Source: Candidatus Stoquefichus massiliensis AP9 | GTDB taxonomy: Bacteria > Bacillota_I > Bacilli_A > Erysipelotrichales > Coprobacillaceae | Direction of reading: 5' to 3' | DNA: 36,928 bases | Assembly: GCF_000455285.1 (NCBI RefSeq) | Contig: NZ_HG005284.1 | Coordinates: forward strand, 146,908-183,835 | In this document: piece after piece, positions 26,222 through 34,117 of the stretch | Numbering within the stretch: position 1 is the first letter of the stretch | Layout: each line of letters starts with the position of its first letter | Notes under the pieces: model-generated | Told to the model about the DNA's origin: nothing | Database searches by the model: none | The model's input: the letters and a program-made list of their open reading frames with translations, nothing else | Position numbers and translations under genes: made by a program

Positions 26222-27328
26222 CTATAATGCTTTTAAATATTCATATTTTATCCAGCCAATTTCATTTTGATATATAACATATGCATATTGATCATAAACA
26301 CCAAGTAGTTTGACATACTCACCTACATGAACTGAAATCATATAATCAGTATAATCATCTAAACAATATGTTTTTCCATTTTTCTGATATAAAAATTCAT
26401 TTTTAATGAACAATCTTTGATGTGTATCTTCCTGATAACATCGGCTGAATTGGTCACCTGTTTTTTCAACTTGTATTTCAAAATAAGGATATCCAATCTT
26501 ATGAACATATTCCATAGGTTCATAAACATCTTCAATTACCCAATATACTGGTAAAGGTTGAACATAATCTTGTCTATATTGAACTTGCCTATTTTTGCAT
26601 TCTATAATTAATGCATTTAATTGTGAAACAGATTTCACACCTGTTCCACCATCTATACAAATAATTCTTTTATCCTGATCAATAATAATATCATTGCATA
26701 TATGATTTTGATAATAATTCGATGTTGGTAAATGTCCTACAATAACCATTTCATCAAGAATATGTCCCTGATCATAAAAATGCTGCATTTCTAATAAAGA
26801 TGATAATGAACTGTTTTGATAATCTTTTCTTTTTTCAATTCCAGCATGGACAAATAGAAATTCATTGATTTTTAATGTGACTGGTAAATGAGAGATGAAA
26901 GCAAGTTCGTTTTTTAGATATTCTGCAATTTTCTTTTGAACACCTAGTTTTGTTTCATGTCCATCATCTAAATGAAGAAGATGATAAACTTCTCGAATAC
27001 AGCCATTTGATGAAATTCGTTTTAAATATTGTGGTATTTGTATAGCAAGCTCTGGTATAGTTAGTAAAGCATCTAATGCCCATTCACAGTTTCCTGCCAG
27101 AACATATGTTCTTTTATTTTGATTCAGTTTTTGTACATAATGAATGGTTTCAATAACCTGATCTCCTTTTTCTACAAAATCTCCTAATATAATTAAATAA
27201 TCATCTGGTGTGTATCTTACTTTTTGTAGTAATGATTTAAATCTATCTAAATGTCCATGAATATCACTGATGACAATGATTCTATAATCTCCAGTAATCT
27301 TCTTTTTCAAGTGTTTTGGTGTTATCAT
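26222..27328 (-). CDS. Metallophosphatase (calcineurin-like) with C-terminal SH3-like domain
   Basis: This 368-residue protein has an N-terminal Ser/Thr-phosphatase-type metal domain (about 15-245): SDIHGH (D22, H24), LGDFVEKG (D50), AGNCEWAL (N80), FVHAGI and VGHLPT. The position normally held by the catalytic His of GNHE is Cys81. The last 50-60 residues (VGEYVKLLGVYDQYAYVIYQNEIGWIKYEYL) look like an SH3b-type barrel, which is rare on phosphatases and suggests binding of a wall peptide or protein partner. There is no signal peptide. The substrate could be a phosphoprotein, a dinucleotide (ApaH/PrpE-like) or another phosphoester. AAGGATGTGAG precedes the ATG. Confidence 0.85.
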   Translation of the reverse strand: MITPKHLKKKITGDYRIIVISDIHGHLDRFKSLLQKVRYTPDDYLIILGDFVEKGDQVIETIHYVQKLNQNKRTYVLAGNCEWALDALLTIPELAIQIPQYLKRISSNGCIREVYHLLHLDDGHETKLGVQKKIAEYLKNELAFISHLPVTLKINEFLFVHAGIEKRKDYQNSSLSSLLEMQHFYDQGHILDEMVIVGHLPTSNYYQNHICNDIIIDQDKRIICIDGGTGVKSVSQLNALIIECKNRQVQYRQDYVQPLPVYWVIEDVYEPMEYVHKIGYPYFEIQVEKTGDQFSRCYQEDTHQRLFIKNEFLYQKNGKTYCLDDYTDYMISVHVGEYVKLLGVYDQYAYVIYQNEIGWIKYEYLKAL

Positions 27329-27452
27329 TTTCTCACATCCTTATTATTAGTATACATCAATTTTATAAGAGTGTAACTTTTATTTTTTTAGGATAATATT
27401 TTTTACCTTGTCCACATAAGAACATGCTATAATATAAACAAGGAGGGAAATT

Positions 27453-27863
27453 ATGAAAACATATGATTTCGAAAATACTATTCATGCTTCAATAGAAAGG
27501 GTATGGGATGTCTTGCATAGTCCATCTGATATTATTTCTGAATGGAATGCTAAAATCGAGCCGATTTCTAACACACAATGGAAAGAAATAGCTGATGGTG
27601 ATCTCTACAATGTTTTCACTGCATCTTTTAAAAATGATGAATATCTTTTACATATCGAGTCTGTAAACAGTAAATACAGTTCAGAAAGCAATAATATTCA
27701 TATTAATCTAAAAGCAATTGACTCAACAACTACAAAAGTTTCTGTTCATTACGAAATCAAAACTGGAGCTATCTTTAATAAAATATCATTAGCATTGTTT
27801 GGTGAAAAATTAGCTCATCATGCTGAAAAAGTTATTATGAAAAATATTGAAAAGAAGTTATAG
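27453..27863 (+). CDS. SRPBCC/START-like domain protein
   Basis: This is a 136-residue single-domain protein with the helix-grip fold pattern of SRPBCC proteins: an opening strand and helix TYDFENTIHASIERVWDVLHSPSDI, a series of alternating strands, and a long C-terminal helix KISLALFGEKLAHHAEKVIMKNIEKKL. Such proteins bind hydrophobic ligands or act as cyclases. No specific ligand is suggested. A strong AAGGAGGG ribosome site and an extended -10 TGCTATAAT about 20 bases before it support expression as a single gene on the plus strand, divergent from the metallophosphatase. Confidence 0.75.
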   Translation: MKTYDFENTIHASIERVWDVLHSPSDIISEWNAKIEPISNTQWKEIADGDLYNVFTASFKNDEYLLHIESVNSKYSSESNNIHINLKAIDSTTTKVSVHYEIKTGAIFNKISLALFGEKLAHHAEKVIMKNIEKKL

Positions 27864-27864
27864 A

Positions 27865-27890
27865 AAAAGATCATTGTGGAATGATCTTTT
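27865..27890. terminator. Bidirectional rho-independent terminator
   Basis: The arms AAAAGATCATT and AATGATCTTTT flank a GTGG loop, with T-rich sequence on the right and A-rich sequence on the left. It is placed between the convergent SRPBCC and GH4 genes. Confidence 0.9.
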
Positions 27891-27898
27891 CTTTTTTC

Positions 27899-29293
27899 TT
27901 ATAAACCTTTTTCAGTTAATTCTCTAGCCACATCATCTTTAATTGTCACACCTGCTGCTTCTAATTCTGCAATTTTATCAGCAAATTGTGGTAAGTATTT
28001 TTTATGAGCAATTAATAATTCATCTAAAACTCTTTTTGCATTTTCTCCAGAAGGGACTTGAGGATTTAAGATAAATGCTTGTAAAGCTAATCCATAATCT
28101 CCTGTTACTGCTGCTTCTTCAACACACATTTCCATGTTCTTCATGCATTGTAGCCATCCTCTTTGAGCTGGCTCTAATGATCCAAATGCAATGGCTCTTG
28201 CTCCTGCTGAACCAATAAATGCAGAAACTTCTACTGCACAGTCAGCTGGTAAATCAGGAACTGCTCCATTATTTTTAGTTGTAACAACCATATGAGTATT
28301 ACTATTTGCATAAATAGATGCAATTGTTTCACATGCTGCATCTGAGTAATGAGTTCCACCACGTTTTGTTAATTGTTCTGGTTTGTAGTTCAAAGCAGGG
28401 TCTTTATATAATTCAAATAGTTCTTCTTCTGTTTGTTTCACTTGTTGTCCACGTGTTCCAATTGTATTAAATTCTTCAATACCATGAGCTAACATTTCTT
28501 GTTGACGATAATAGTATCTATGATATCCACAAGGAATCATTTTCATTTGATCTAATTGTTCTTTAAAGAATGGAATATCATGAATATTAGCAGGAATTCC
28601 ACCATCTTTACCTTCATACATTGCATCAATGATTTGTTGTGTTACATCATTACCATTTAAATCAAAGACTTTATGCCAATGGAAATGGTTCAATCCAGCA
28701 AATTTATAAACCAATTCATCTAAAGTTTTCCCAATTGTTTCAGGTTCAGCCATCATAGCACCTACTGGTACATTACATAATCCAATGACTTTATCCCATT
28801 GACCATATTTCATAACAGCTTCAGTAACCATACCACTTGGATTTGTGAAGTTAACTAACCATGCATCTGGACATAATTCTTTCATATCTTCTACAATACT
28901 TAAGATAACAGGAATTGTTCTCAATGCTTTAAACATTCCTCCTGCACCATTTGTTTCTTGTCCTAACATTCCATAAGAGAAAGGAATTCTTTCGTCTTTA
29001 ATACGTGCATTTAATAAACCAACTCTAAATTGAGTAGTTACGAAGTCTGCATCTTTTAAAGCATCTCTTCTGTCTAATGTTAAATGAACTTTCACATCAT
29101 AAGGAGATGCATCCCACATACGTTGAGCCATAGCACCAACGATTTCTAATTTTTCTTTACCATCTTCAATGTCAACTAACCACATTTCTTTAATTGGAAG
29201 TTTTTCATATCTTTTGATAAATCCTTCCATTAATTCTGGAGTATAACTGCTTCCTCCACCAATTGTTACAATTTTTACAGGTTTCTTTTCCAT
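27899..29293 (-). CDS. Glycoside hydrolase family 4, 6-phospho-beta-glucosidase (LicH/CelF-like)
   Basis: This 464-residue NAD+- and Mn2+-dependent enzyme would hydrolyse 6-phospho-glycosides by a redox mechanism. The N-terminal nucleotide-binding loop is KIVTIGGGSSYTPEL, followed by LGQETNGAGG, VNFTNPSGMVTEA, the metal-binding GLCNVP (C173) and GLNHFHWHKV (H203). The sequence fits the LicH/CelF branch better than the alpha-specific GlvA branch. It has its own promoter with a 9-base-arm inverted repeat just upstream. It may process the product of the second PTS (22738-25539) or of the operon at 30167-36795, neither of which is certain. GGAGGAT lies seven bases before the ATG. Confidence 0.92.
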   Translation of the reverse strand: MEKKPVKIVTIGGGSSYTPELMEGFIKRYEKLPIKEMWLVDIEDGKEKLEIVGAMAQRMWDASPYDVKVHLTLDRRDALKDADFVTTQFRVGLLNARIKDERIPFSYGMLGQETNGAGGMFKALRTIPVILSIVEDMKELCPDAWLVNFTNPSGMVTEAVMKYGQWDKVIGLCNVPVGAMMAEPETIGKTLDELVYKFAGLNHFHWHKVFDLNGNDVTQQIIDAMYEGKDGGIPANIHDIPFFKEQLDQMKMIPCGYHRYYYRQQEMLAHGIEEFNTIGTRGQQVKQTEEELFELYKDPALNYKPEQLTKRGGTHYSDAACETIASIYANSNTHMVVTTKNNGAVPDLPADCAVEVSAFIGSAGARAIAFGSLEPAQRGWLQCMKNMEMCVEEAAVTGDYGLALQAFILNPQVPSGENAKRVLDELLIAHKKYLPQFADKIAELEAAGVTIKDDVARELTEKGL

Positions 29294-29321
29294 TATTCAT
29301 CCTCCTTGTTTTTATACTTAC

Positions 29322-29373
29322 AGTATAATGAAAATTAAGAAATTTGCACATTATTTTCATCTATTGAAAATAA
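29322..29373 (-). promoter_or_regulatory. Promoter and inverted-repeat operator of the GH4 gene
   Basis: A -10 TATACT (29322-29327) is preceded at 17 bases by a poor -35 TGTGCA (29345-29350). Immediately upstream lies the perfect inverted repeat TTATTTTCA-N5-TGAAAATAA (29351-29373). A weak -35 with an adjoining palindrome fits an activator site, or an RpiR-type repressor; the regulator at 24232 is the nearest candidate. Confidence 0.5.
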
Positions 29374-29498
29374 ATATTTCTCCTTATATTCTATCACATA
29401 TTTTCTTCACTTTAACAAAAAGAATCATTTCAAATTAAAATTATTTATTCTATTTTCATAATATTGAATCATCTATCTCTCACTATTTAAACTTTATT

Positions 29499-29714
29499 TC
29501 ATTTTACTCTTTTAGTACATTTTTTAACACCAATTATTATTTCATCAATTTGTTTATTTGATAGTTCTTCATTTTCATGATGTGGATCCCATTTTTCCAT
29601 TGAATCCTTAAAAACAATAAAAGTATTATTATAGAGTAATTCACCTTCTGCTTTTAATGTATAATCATTTTCTAAATCAAAGTATATATATGACTTCTCA
29701 CCTGTAATTTTCAT
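29499..29714 (-). CDS. Small protein resembling the Imm74 immunity family
   Basis: This 71-residue protein has a good GGGTGA ribosome site seven bases before the ATG. The pattern EGELLYNNTFIVFKDSMEKWDPHHENEELSNKQIDEIIIGVKK recalls the Imm74 immunity family: a short beta-sheet half, a conserved S-x2-KW-x-P core and a C-terminal helix. That identification is from memory of the family pattern and is only moderately firm. Imm74 proteins protect against polymorphic toxins delivered by neighbours. No toxin gene survives beside it; a short possible remnant lies 216 bases upstream. It could be an orphan immunity gene or a stand-alone protein of unknown role. Confidence 0.6.
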   Translation of the reverse strand: MKITGEKSYIYFDLENDYTLKAEGELLYNNTFIVFKDSMEKWDPHHENEELSNKQIDEIIIGVKKCTKRVK

Positions 29715-30166
29715 ATAATCTCACCCTTCTTATATAGCTTAGATAATATTATCAATGTTCTTATCTTATAAAACATTTTATTACTAACTAAATGAGAATC
29801 TTACATATCAACGTGCAAGATTATTTTTCTACGCAGCCGTTACACACAGTCCATAAACATAAATAAACTTATTAACTTTATAAAAGAATAATCTTTCTTC
29901 ACTCATAATATATCACATATATAAAATGATTCAAAATATTTGAACTACGTTCTTAATTACATCCATACTATTAGTGGGTAAGACACTCGCTTTTTTATCT
30001 AATTTATGGAAAACTTTCTATAGGCTAATAAAGTTGACTGCTATTTATTAAAACTCATAGATTTTTATGATAATAATATCCATAAGTATCTTAATATAAT
30101 TATTTACACCTTTAAAATTCAAAATAAATATATTATTTTCTTACTAAGCAAAAAGATAGCACTAAG
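29715..30166 (-). other. Gene-poor gap with a possible coding remnant
   Basis: This 452-base stretch has no complete gene. The minus-strand frame 30017-29931 is open for 28 codons between stops and reads like protein (KVFHKLDKKASVLPTNSMDVIKNVVQIF), without a start codon. It may be the decayed 3' end of a gene, for example a toxin once paired with the downstream Imm74-like gene, but chance cannot be excluded. The rest is AT-rich and shows nothing else I can name except the terminator at its right end. Confidence 0.3.
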
Positions 30167-30175
30167 CTATCTTTT
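30151..30175 (-). terminator. Rho-independent terminator of the PTS-GH170-KdgK operon
   Basis: The perfect arms AAAAGATAGC and GCTATCTTTT flank a five-base loop. The kdgK stop codon (TAG) lies inside the hairpin. It marks the end of the seven-gene operon. Confidence 0.9.
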
Positions 30176-31162
30176 AATATCTTCTTTCCCATTTTCCATA
30201 AAATCTATGATTTGTTGTTTGGTTGCTATAGGACTATCCCCATAAGTTGTATGTGCTAAGATTCCACTCACTGTTGCATAATTGATTAATTGCTGATGAT
30301 TCATCTGATGTAAATATCCATAAATAGCTCCTGCTGCAAAACCATCTCCACCACCAACACGATCATACACTGTTAATGGATATGTTGTACTTGTGATAAG
30401 TTGATTTTCACAAAACATATACCCAGTGAGATTATCCGTTTTACGATTTGTTCCAAATATTGTTTCAATATGATATTGCTGACACATTTGACGTAATAGG
30501 ACTTCTAATTGTTTTTCAAAAGGGAGATTTTGATCAACAGTCATTTCTAACAATAACGTTGCATCTTTATAGCCAGCAAATACAATATCTGCCTGATTAA
30601 GCATTTCTTCATAAATATCTTTCACATAAACTCTTTCATTTTCATCCCATAAACTTGGTCTAAAATTACAATCAAAGATCACTTTGATTCCTCTTTTTTT
30701 GGCTTCTTGCACAATTGCAAATGCGACTTCTCTTACATTTTTATTCATGGCAAGTGAAATGCCACAAATATGTAAGGCATCTTGTCCATCTAAACAAGAG
30801 AAATCATAATCACTGAATTGGCTATGTCCAAATGAACTATCTTTACGATTTAAATAAGTCACCTGACTGGCACGATTGCCAATGCCTTTTTCCAAAAAGT
30901 AAATGCCCATATGCTGATCACCATAAACAATATATTGATCAATAATGCCAAGTTTTCTGATACTAGCACTGGCAGCATGTCCAACAGCATTATCTGGCAA
31001 TCTCGTAACAAGAGTCACTTGCTCACCCATTTGATATAAACCTGATAATATATTGACTCCTGTTCCTGTAAACAGAAATTCAAGTTCATTGACTTGTGTT
31101 AAAGTTTTATAATCAGATGGCATCATACGCATCATGACTTCTCCAAATGCTAATATCTTCAT
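30167..31162 (-). CDS. kdgK: 2-keto-3-deoxygluconate kinase (PfkB family)
   Basis: This 331-residue sugar kinase would phosphorylate 2-keto-3-deoxygluconate (KDG) to KDG-6-phosphate. The N-terminal MKILAFGEVMMRMMPSD matches KdgK proteins. The C-terminal PfkB signature DRVGGGDGFAAGAIYGYL contains the catalytic Asp and the anion hole. The middle IKVIFDCNFRPSLWDE is also typical of KdgK. It is the last gene of the operon and lies eight bases after the DgaF-like aldolase gene behind AGGTGAAG. A kinase that makes KDG-6-P directly beside an aldolase that cuts it implies that free KDG arises in this pathway. Confidence 0.9.
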   Translation of the reverse strand: MKILAFGEVMMRMMPSDYKTLTQVNELEFLFTGTGVNILSGLYQMGEQVTLVTRLPDNAVGHAASASIRKLGIIDQYIVYGDQHMGIYFLEKGIGNRASQVTYLNRKDSSFGHSQFSDYDFSCLDGQDALHICGISLAMNKNVREVAFAIVQEAKKRGIKVIFDCNFRPSLWDENERVYVKDIYEEMLNQADIVFAGYKDATLLLEMTVDQNLPFEKQLEVLLRQMCQQYHIETIFGTNRKTDNLTGYMFCENQLITSTTYPLTVYDRVGGGDGFAAGAIYGYLHQMNHQQLINYATVSGILAHTTYGDSPIATKQQIIDFMENGKEDIKR

Positions 31163-31170
31163 ATCTTCAC

Positions 31171-31911
31171 CTACTTTGTTAAATCTTTCATGATTTCATA
31201 TAATTTTTGAACATCTTCTTCACGTGTTAATTTTGTATTTGGATCTATAATTGATGAATAAACGTGAGGAATGACTTTTTTAACACCTGCATCTAATGCG
31301 ATTTGACAGATTTCTTTAAAGTTATCTAAATCAATACCACCTGTTGGTTCTAACATAAAATCTTGACGTACACAAGCTTTGCAGACTTCAATATATTCAT
31401 CTCTTGTTGATAAACCTTTCATTGGGAAGAATTTAACTGATGAGCACCCCATGTCTTTTAACATCATGATAGCTGTATCAACTGGGACAATAGCATCTTT
31501 TCCTTGACTGCTTAATGGTCCTGTTGAAATCTTCACCATACCTACTGTTCCAGTTGGTGATATTAACCCATTGACAACTGTATCATTTTGTCCAAGTAAT
31601 GCACGTGTTGTTCCAACTCCTGTAAAGACTTGATTGACATGTCTTGGCTGGATATATTGTGAGATAGTACTCACCATATTTGATTGATTCGGATCACCTG
31701 CACCTAATCCTACCGAAATACAATTATCTGTAATAGCTGCATATTTAAGCATATCTTCAATAGCAGAAGCATTATCAAGATAGTTCTTTGATAATAAACC
31801 TAATAAAATATGTCCTTCAGTTATATCATATAATGCCTTAGCATTTTCTAATGAATTTGTTAAAACATTTAAGCAAATACGATCATTTAAGTAATTTGGT
31901 TTCTTTTCCAT
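31171..31911 (-). CDS. dgaF: DgaF-like 2-dehydro-3-deoxy-phosphogluconate aldolase
   Basis: This 246-residue aldolase is of the DgaF family, known from D-glucosaminate use in Salmonella. It splits KDG-6-phosphate to pyruvate and glyceraldehyde-3-phosphate. The likely Schiff-base Lys lies in CSSVKFFPMKGL, similar to the VKFFPA of Eda aldolases, and the phosphate-binding loop is LEPTGGIDLDNF. ISVGLGAGDPNQ near residue 66 is characteristic of the DgaF group. GGAGGAAT lies inside the last codons of the DgaE-like gene, two bases of gap separate the genes, and the two proteins are the usual DgaE-DgaF pair. Confidence 0.9.
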   Translation of the reverse strand: MEKKPNYLNDRICLNVLTNSLENAKALYDITEGHILLGLLSKNYLDNASAIEDMLKYAAITDNCISVGLGAGDPNQSNMVSTISQYIQPRHVNQVFTGVGTTRALLGQNDTVVNGLISPTGTVGMVKISTGPLSSQGKDAIVPVDTAIMMLKDMGCSSVKFFPMKGLSTRDEYIEVCKACVRQDFMLEPTGGIDLDNFKEICQIALDAGVKKVIPHVYSSIIDPNTKLTREEDVQKLYEIMKDLTK

Positions 31912-31913
31912 TC

Positions 31914-33005
31914 TTATTCCTCCACAAGTTCTTGAATACGACGATAAATCATCATTAATTCTTCATCATTGACATCTCTTATATCTATTTCAATTTGTCC
32001 TAAGTTTGCTTTATAATCACGTGTATAAATATGAATATCTCCTGATTTTAATAAAGCACTGATTTTTTTTGCATCTTTCTTTGTAAAAGTGATTTCACTT
32101 CTTATAATTGGACGTCCTGCTCCATCTTGAACAGATTTTGCTGATACACCATTTAGCTGATTTAATAAATCATTAAATGGTTTTAAACGTTCCATTTGTT
32201 GCTGTAATGTTAATTCAGGAGTCTGCATATATTTTTCAATCGCATAAGTCAATCCAATGATATTTTCTTTACCAATTTTCATGATACGTCCAATACCAGC
32301 ATATTGTTTTTTGATTAACTCAATATAATCATTCTTTCCAATAACCAATCCAGAAGTTGGTCCACATAATGCTTTTGTTCCTGAATAAATGACACATTCA
32401 GCACCCATATGATAATATTTCACTAAATCACCTTCCGCTGCGGCATCAACAATGACAGGCAAACCATATTGATGACCTAAGTTGATAAAATCTTCTGGTG
32501 AAGGCATCCCTTTTTGGACACAATGATGTGATTTGACATAAAGCAAAGCGGCTGTATTTTCATTCATACATCCTTTAAGACTTTCTAAAGTACATTCGTT
32601 GGCATAACCTGCTTCAACAACCTTAGCTCCACCTAATCTCATTGTCACTTCAATTGCTGTTCCGTAATTGACATTATGTCCTTTGCAAATCACAACTTCT
32701 CTTTTTTCATAAGAAGGATCATAAAGATTCATGATTTTATGATGATCGTCTCGACAAATTGCAGCACTTATTGCCTGGGCAATACCACCTGATGCACTAT
32801 TCACAATATATGCACTTTCAATATCTAAAAGATTAGCAATGTATTCTCCTGTTTTATCAAGCAACTCTTTCACTTCAAAGAAATTACCTGCTCCTAAGGC
32901 ACATTGTTCAATAATATCATCCTGAACACGCGAACCTCCTAAGATAGTCATTTTTCCAGAAGCATTAATCACTTGACTGACCTGATATTTTTCATAAACA
33001 TTCAT
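31914..33005 (-). CDS. dgaE: DgaE-like PLP-dependent ammonia-lyase (SelA-like fold)
   Basis: This 363-residue PLP enzyme resembles DgaE, which turns D-glucosaminate-6-phosphate into KDG-6-phosphate and ammonia. The PLP Lys is K211 in YSGTKALCGPTSG, the cofactor-binding Asp is D187 in VIVDAAAEGD, and VNSASGGIAQAISA binds the PLP phosphate. The frame continues to 33125, but AGAGGAGG precedes the ATG at 33005, which overlaps the stop of the amidohydrolase gene as ATGA. Placed between a deacylase and a KDG-P aldolase, it probably deaminates a 2-amino aldonate. Whether its substrate is phosphorylated is open, because a KDG kinase is in the same operon. Confidence 0.88.
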   Translation of the reverse strand: MNVYEKYQVSQVINASGKMTILGGSRVQDDIIEQCALGAGNFFEVKELLDKTGEYIANLLDIESAYIVNSASGGIAQAISAAICRDDHHKIMNLYDPSYEKREVVICKGHNVNYGTAIEVTMRLGGAKVVEAGYANECTLESLKGCMNENTAALLYVKSHHCVQKGMPSPEDFINLGHQYGLPVIVDAAAEGDLVKYYHMGAECVIYSGTKALCGPTSGLVIGKNDYIELIKKQYAGIGRIMKIGKENIIGLTYAIEKYMQTPELTLQQQMERLKPFNDLLNQLNGVSAKSVQDGAGRPIIRSEITFTKKDAKKISALLKSGDIHIYTRDYKANLGQIEIDIRDVNDEELMMIYRRIQELVEE

Positions 33006-34117
33006 GACTTTTCCTCCTCTAATTGATAAAGTTGATTTTTGACAATCGTATGTGTTGGTTGAATATAATAATGACTCTTCACTTCTAAATGTGTAGAATC
33101 CATTAATTTTATATCCTTTGAACACATCTTAAAGACTGTAAAATCAGCTATCTTTCCAATTGCGATTTCGCCAAGATTATTGAAATGTAATGCTTTAGCA
33201 GCATTTTTAGTCACTGCATTGATGACTTCTTCTAACATATATCCTATGTATAATAATTTATTCATTGTTGTGACTAAATTATAAACAGGTCCATTTAATC
33301 TATTTCTAAAATAAATATCACTACTGATTATATCAACATGAACATTTTTATCAAAAGCAATCTTAGCCACTTCAAAAGAAAAACTATCAGTACCATGACC
33401 TACATCTAATAAAATCCCTTTTTCCTTTGCTTTAAAAACACATGCTTTTAAATCTCGATTCTTAACAATTCCATTATCCTTAGGATTAAAAATATGAGTA
33501 ATGATATCGTCTTTATCCAACATATCAACAACATCTTCTAAGACACTAGGAGCTGTTCCAATATGTACCATAATCGGTAAATTCACAAGTTTTTGCATTT
33601 CTTTTGCAAATACCAATGGCTGATTCCCTGAATCTCCTAATACACTTTTTGACATTCTCGCTTTTAAACCAACAATAAAGTCAGGATACTTTTGACAAGA
33701 TTTTAAAATAGCTTCTTTATTTAAACGATTTAAATCAGCTAATTCATCCTGAGCATAAATACCAGGACTTGATATATTCAATAAAGAATACACTCTTGTT
33801 TTAGCAGATAATGCTTGCTGATAAAATTCATCTATTGTATCACTACCAGCAGTTCCTGCATCTACAACTGTACATACACCATGAGGATAGCCAATTAAAT
33901 CTGGCTGATCCCCATAAATTTCAAATTTATCAAAACAATGTGTATGTATATCAATCCAGCCAGCACTGACATAATCATCATAAAAATTCACAGTCTCATA
34001 TGAACTTTCAATATGTTCAGCAATATCTTGAATGATTCCATTTTCAACAAGTATATCTACTCGCTGTTCATTTATAAGTCTTGCTTGTTTGATTACATAA
34101 TTTTCCACTTGCATCAT
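33002..34117 (-). CDS. COG3964-type amidohydrolase/deacetylase
   Basis: This 371-residue metal-dependent hydrolase of the amidohydrolase superfamily has all ligands in place: HTH (H58, H60), a probable carboxylated Lys in VGLKARMS (K152), H185 in MVHIG, H208 in ITHIF, and D267 in ISSDIY; H241 in DVGHG is another conserved position. It resembles E. faecalis EF0837-type proteins, often mislabelled dihydroorotase or adenine deaminase. As I recall, characterised members remove acetyl groups from alpha-substituted carboxylic acids such as acetyl-mandelate. N-acetyl-glucosaminate has that alpha-acyl-carboxylate arrangement. Four-base ATGA overlaps join it to both neighbours. Confidence 0.88.
   Translation of the reverse strand: MMQVENYVIKQARLINEQRVDILVENGIIQDIAEHIESSYETVNFYDDYVSAGWIDIHTHCFDKFEIYGDQPDLIGYPHGVCTVVDAGTAGSDTIDEFYQQALSAKTRVYSLLNISSPGIYAQDELADLNRLNKEAILKSCQKYPDFIVGLKARMSKSVLGDSGNQPLVFAKEMQKLVNLPIMVHIGTAPSVLEDVVDMLDKDDIITHIFNPKDNGIVKNRDLKACVFKAKEKGILLDVGHGTDSFSFEVAKIAFDKNVHVDIISSDIYFRNRLNGPVYNLVTTMNKLLYIGYMLEEVINAVTKNAAKALHFNNLGEIAIGKIADFTVFKMCSKDIKLMDSTHLEVKSHYYIQPTHTIVKNQLYQLEEEKS

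Noticed and set aside
29431-29498. Possible terminator after the Imm74-like gene
   Set aside because: The sequence is AT-rich but no stem with G-C content followed by a T run could be drawn.
30018-30160. Short minus-strand frames upstream of the possible remnant
   Set aside because: They are Ile/Lys/Asn-rich and indistinguishable from random AT-rich sequence, so they do not strengthen the case for a broken gene.
32000-33125. Longer DgaE-like protein starting at 33125
   Set aside because: The extra 40 residues overlap the amidohydrolase gene and have no family similarity; a strong AGAGGAGG site and ATGA overlap mark the start at 33005.
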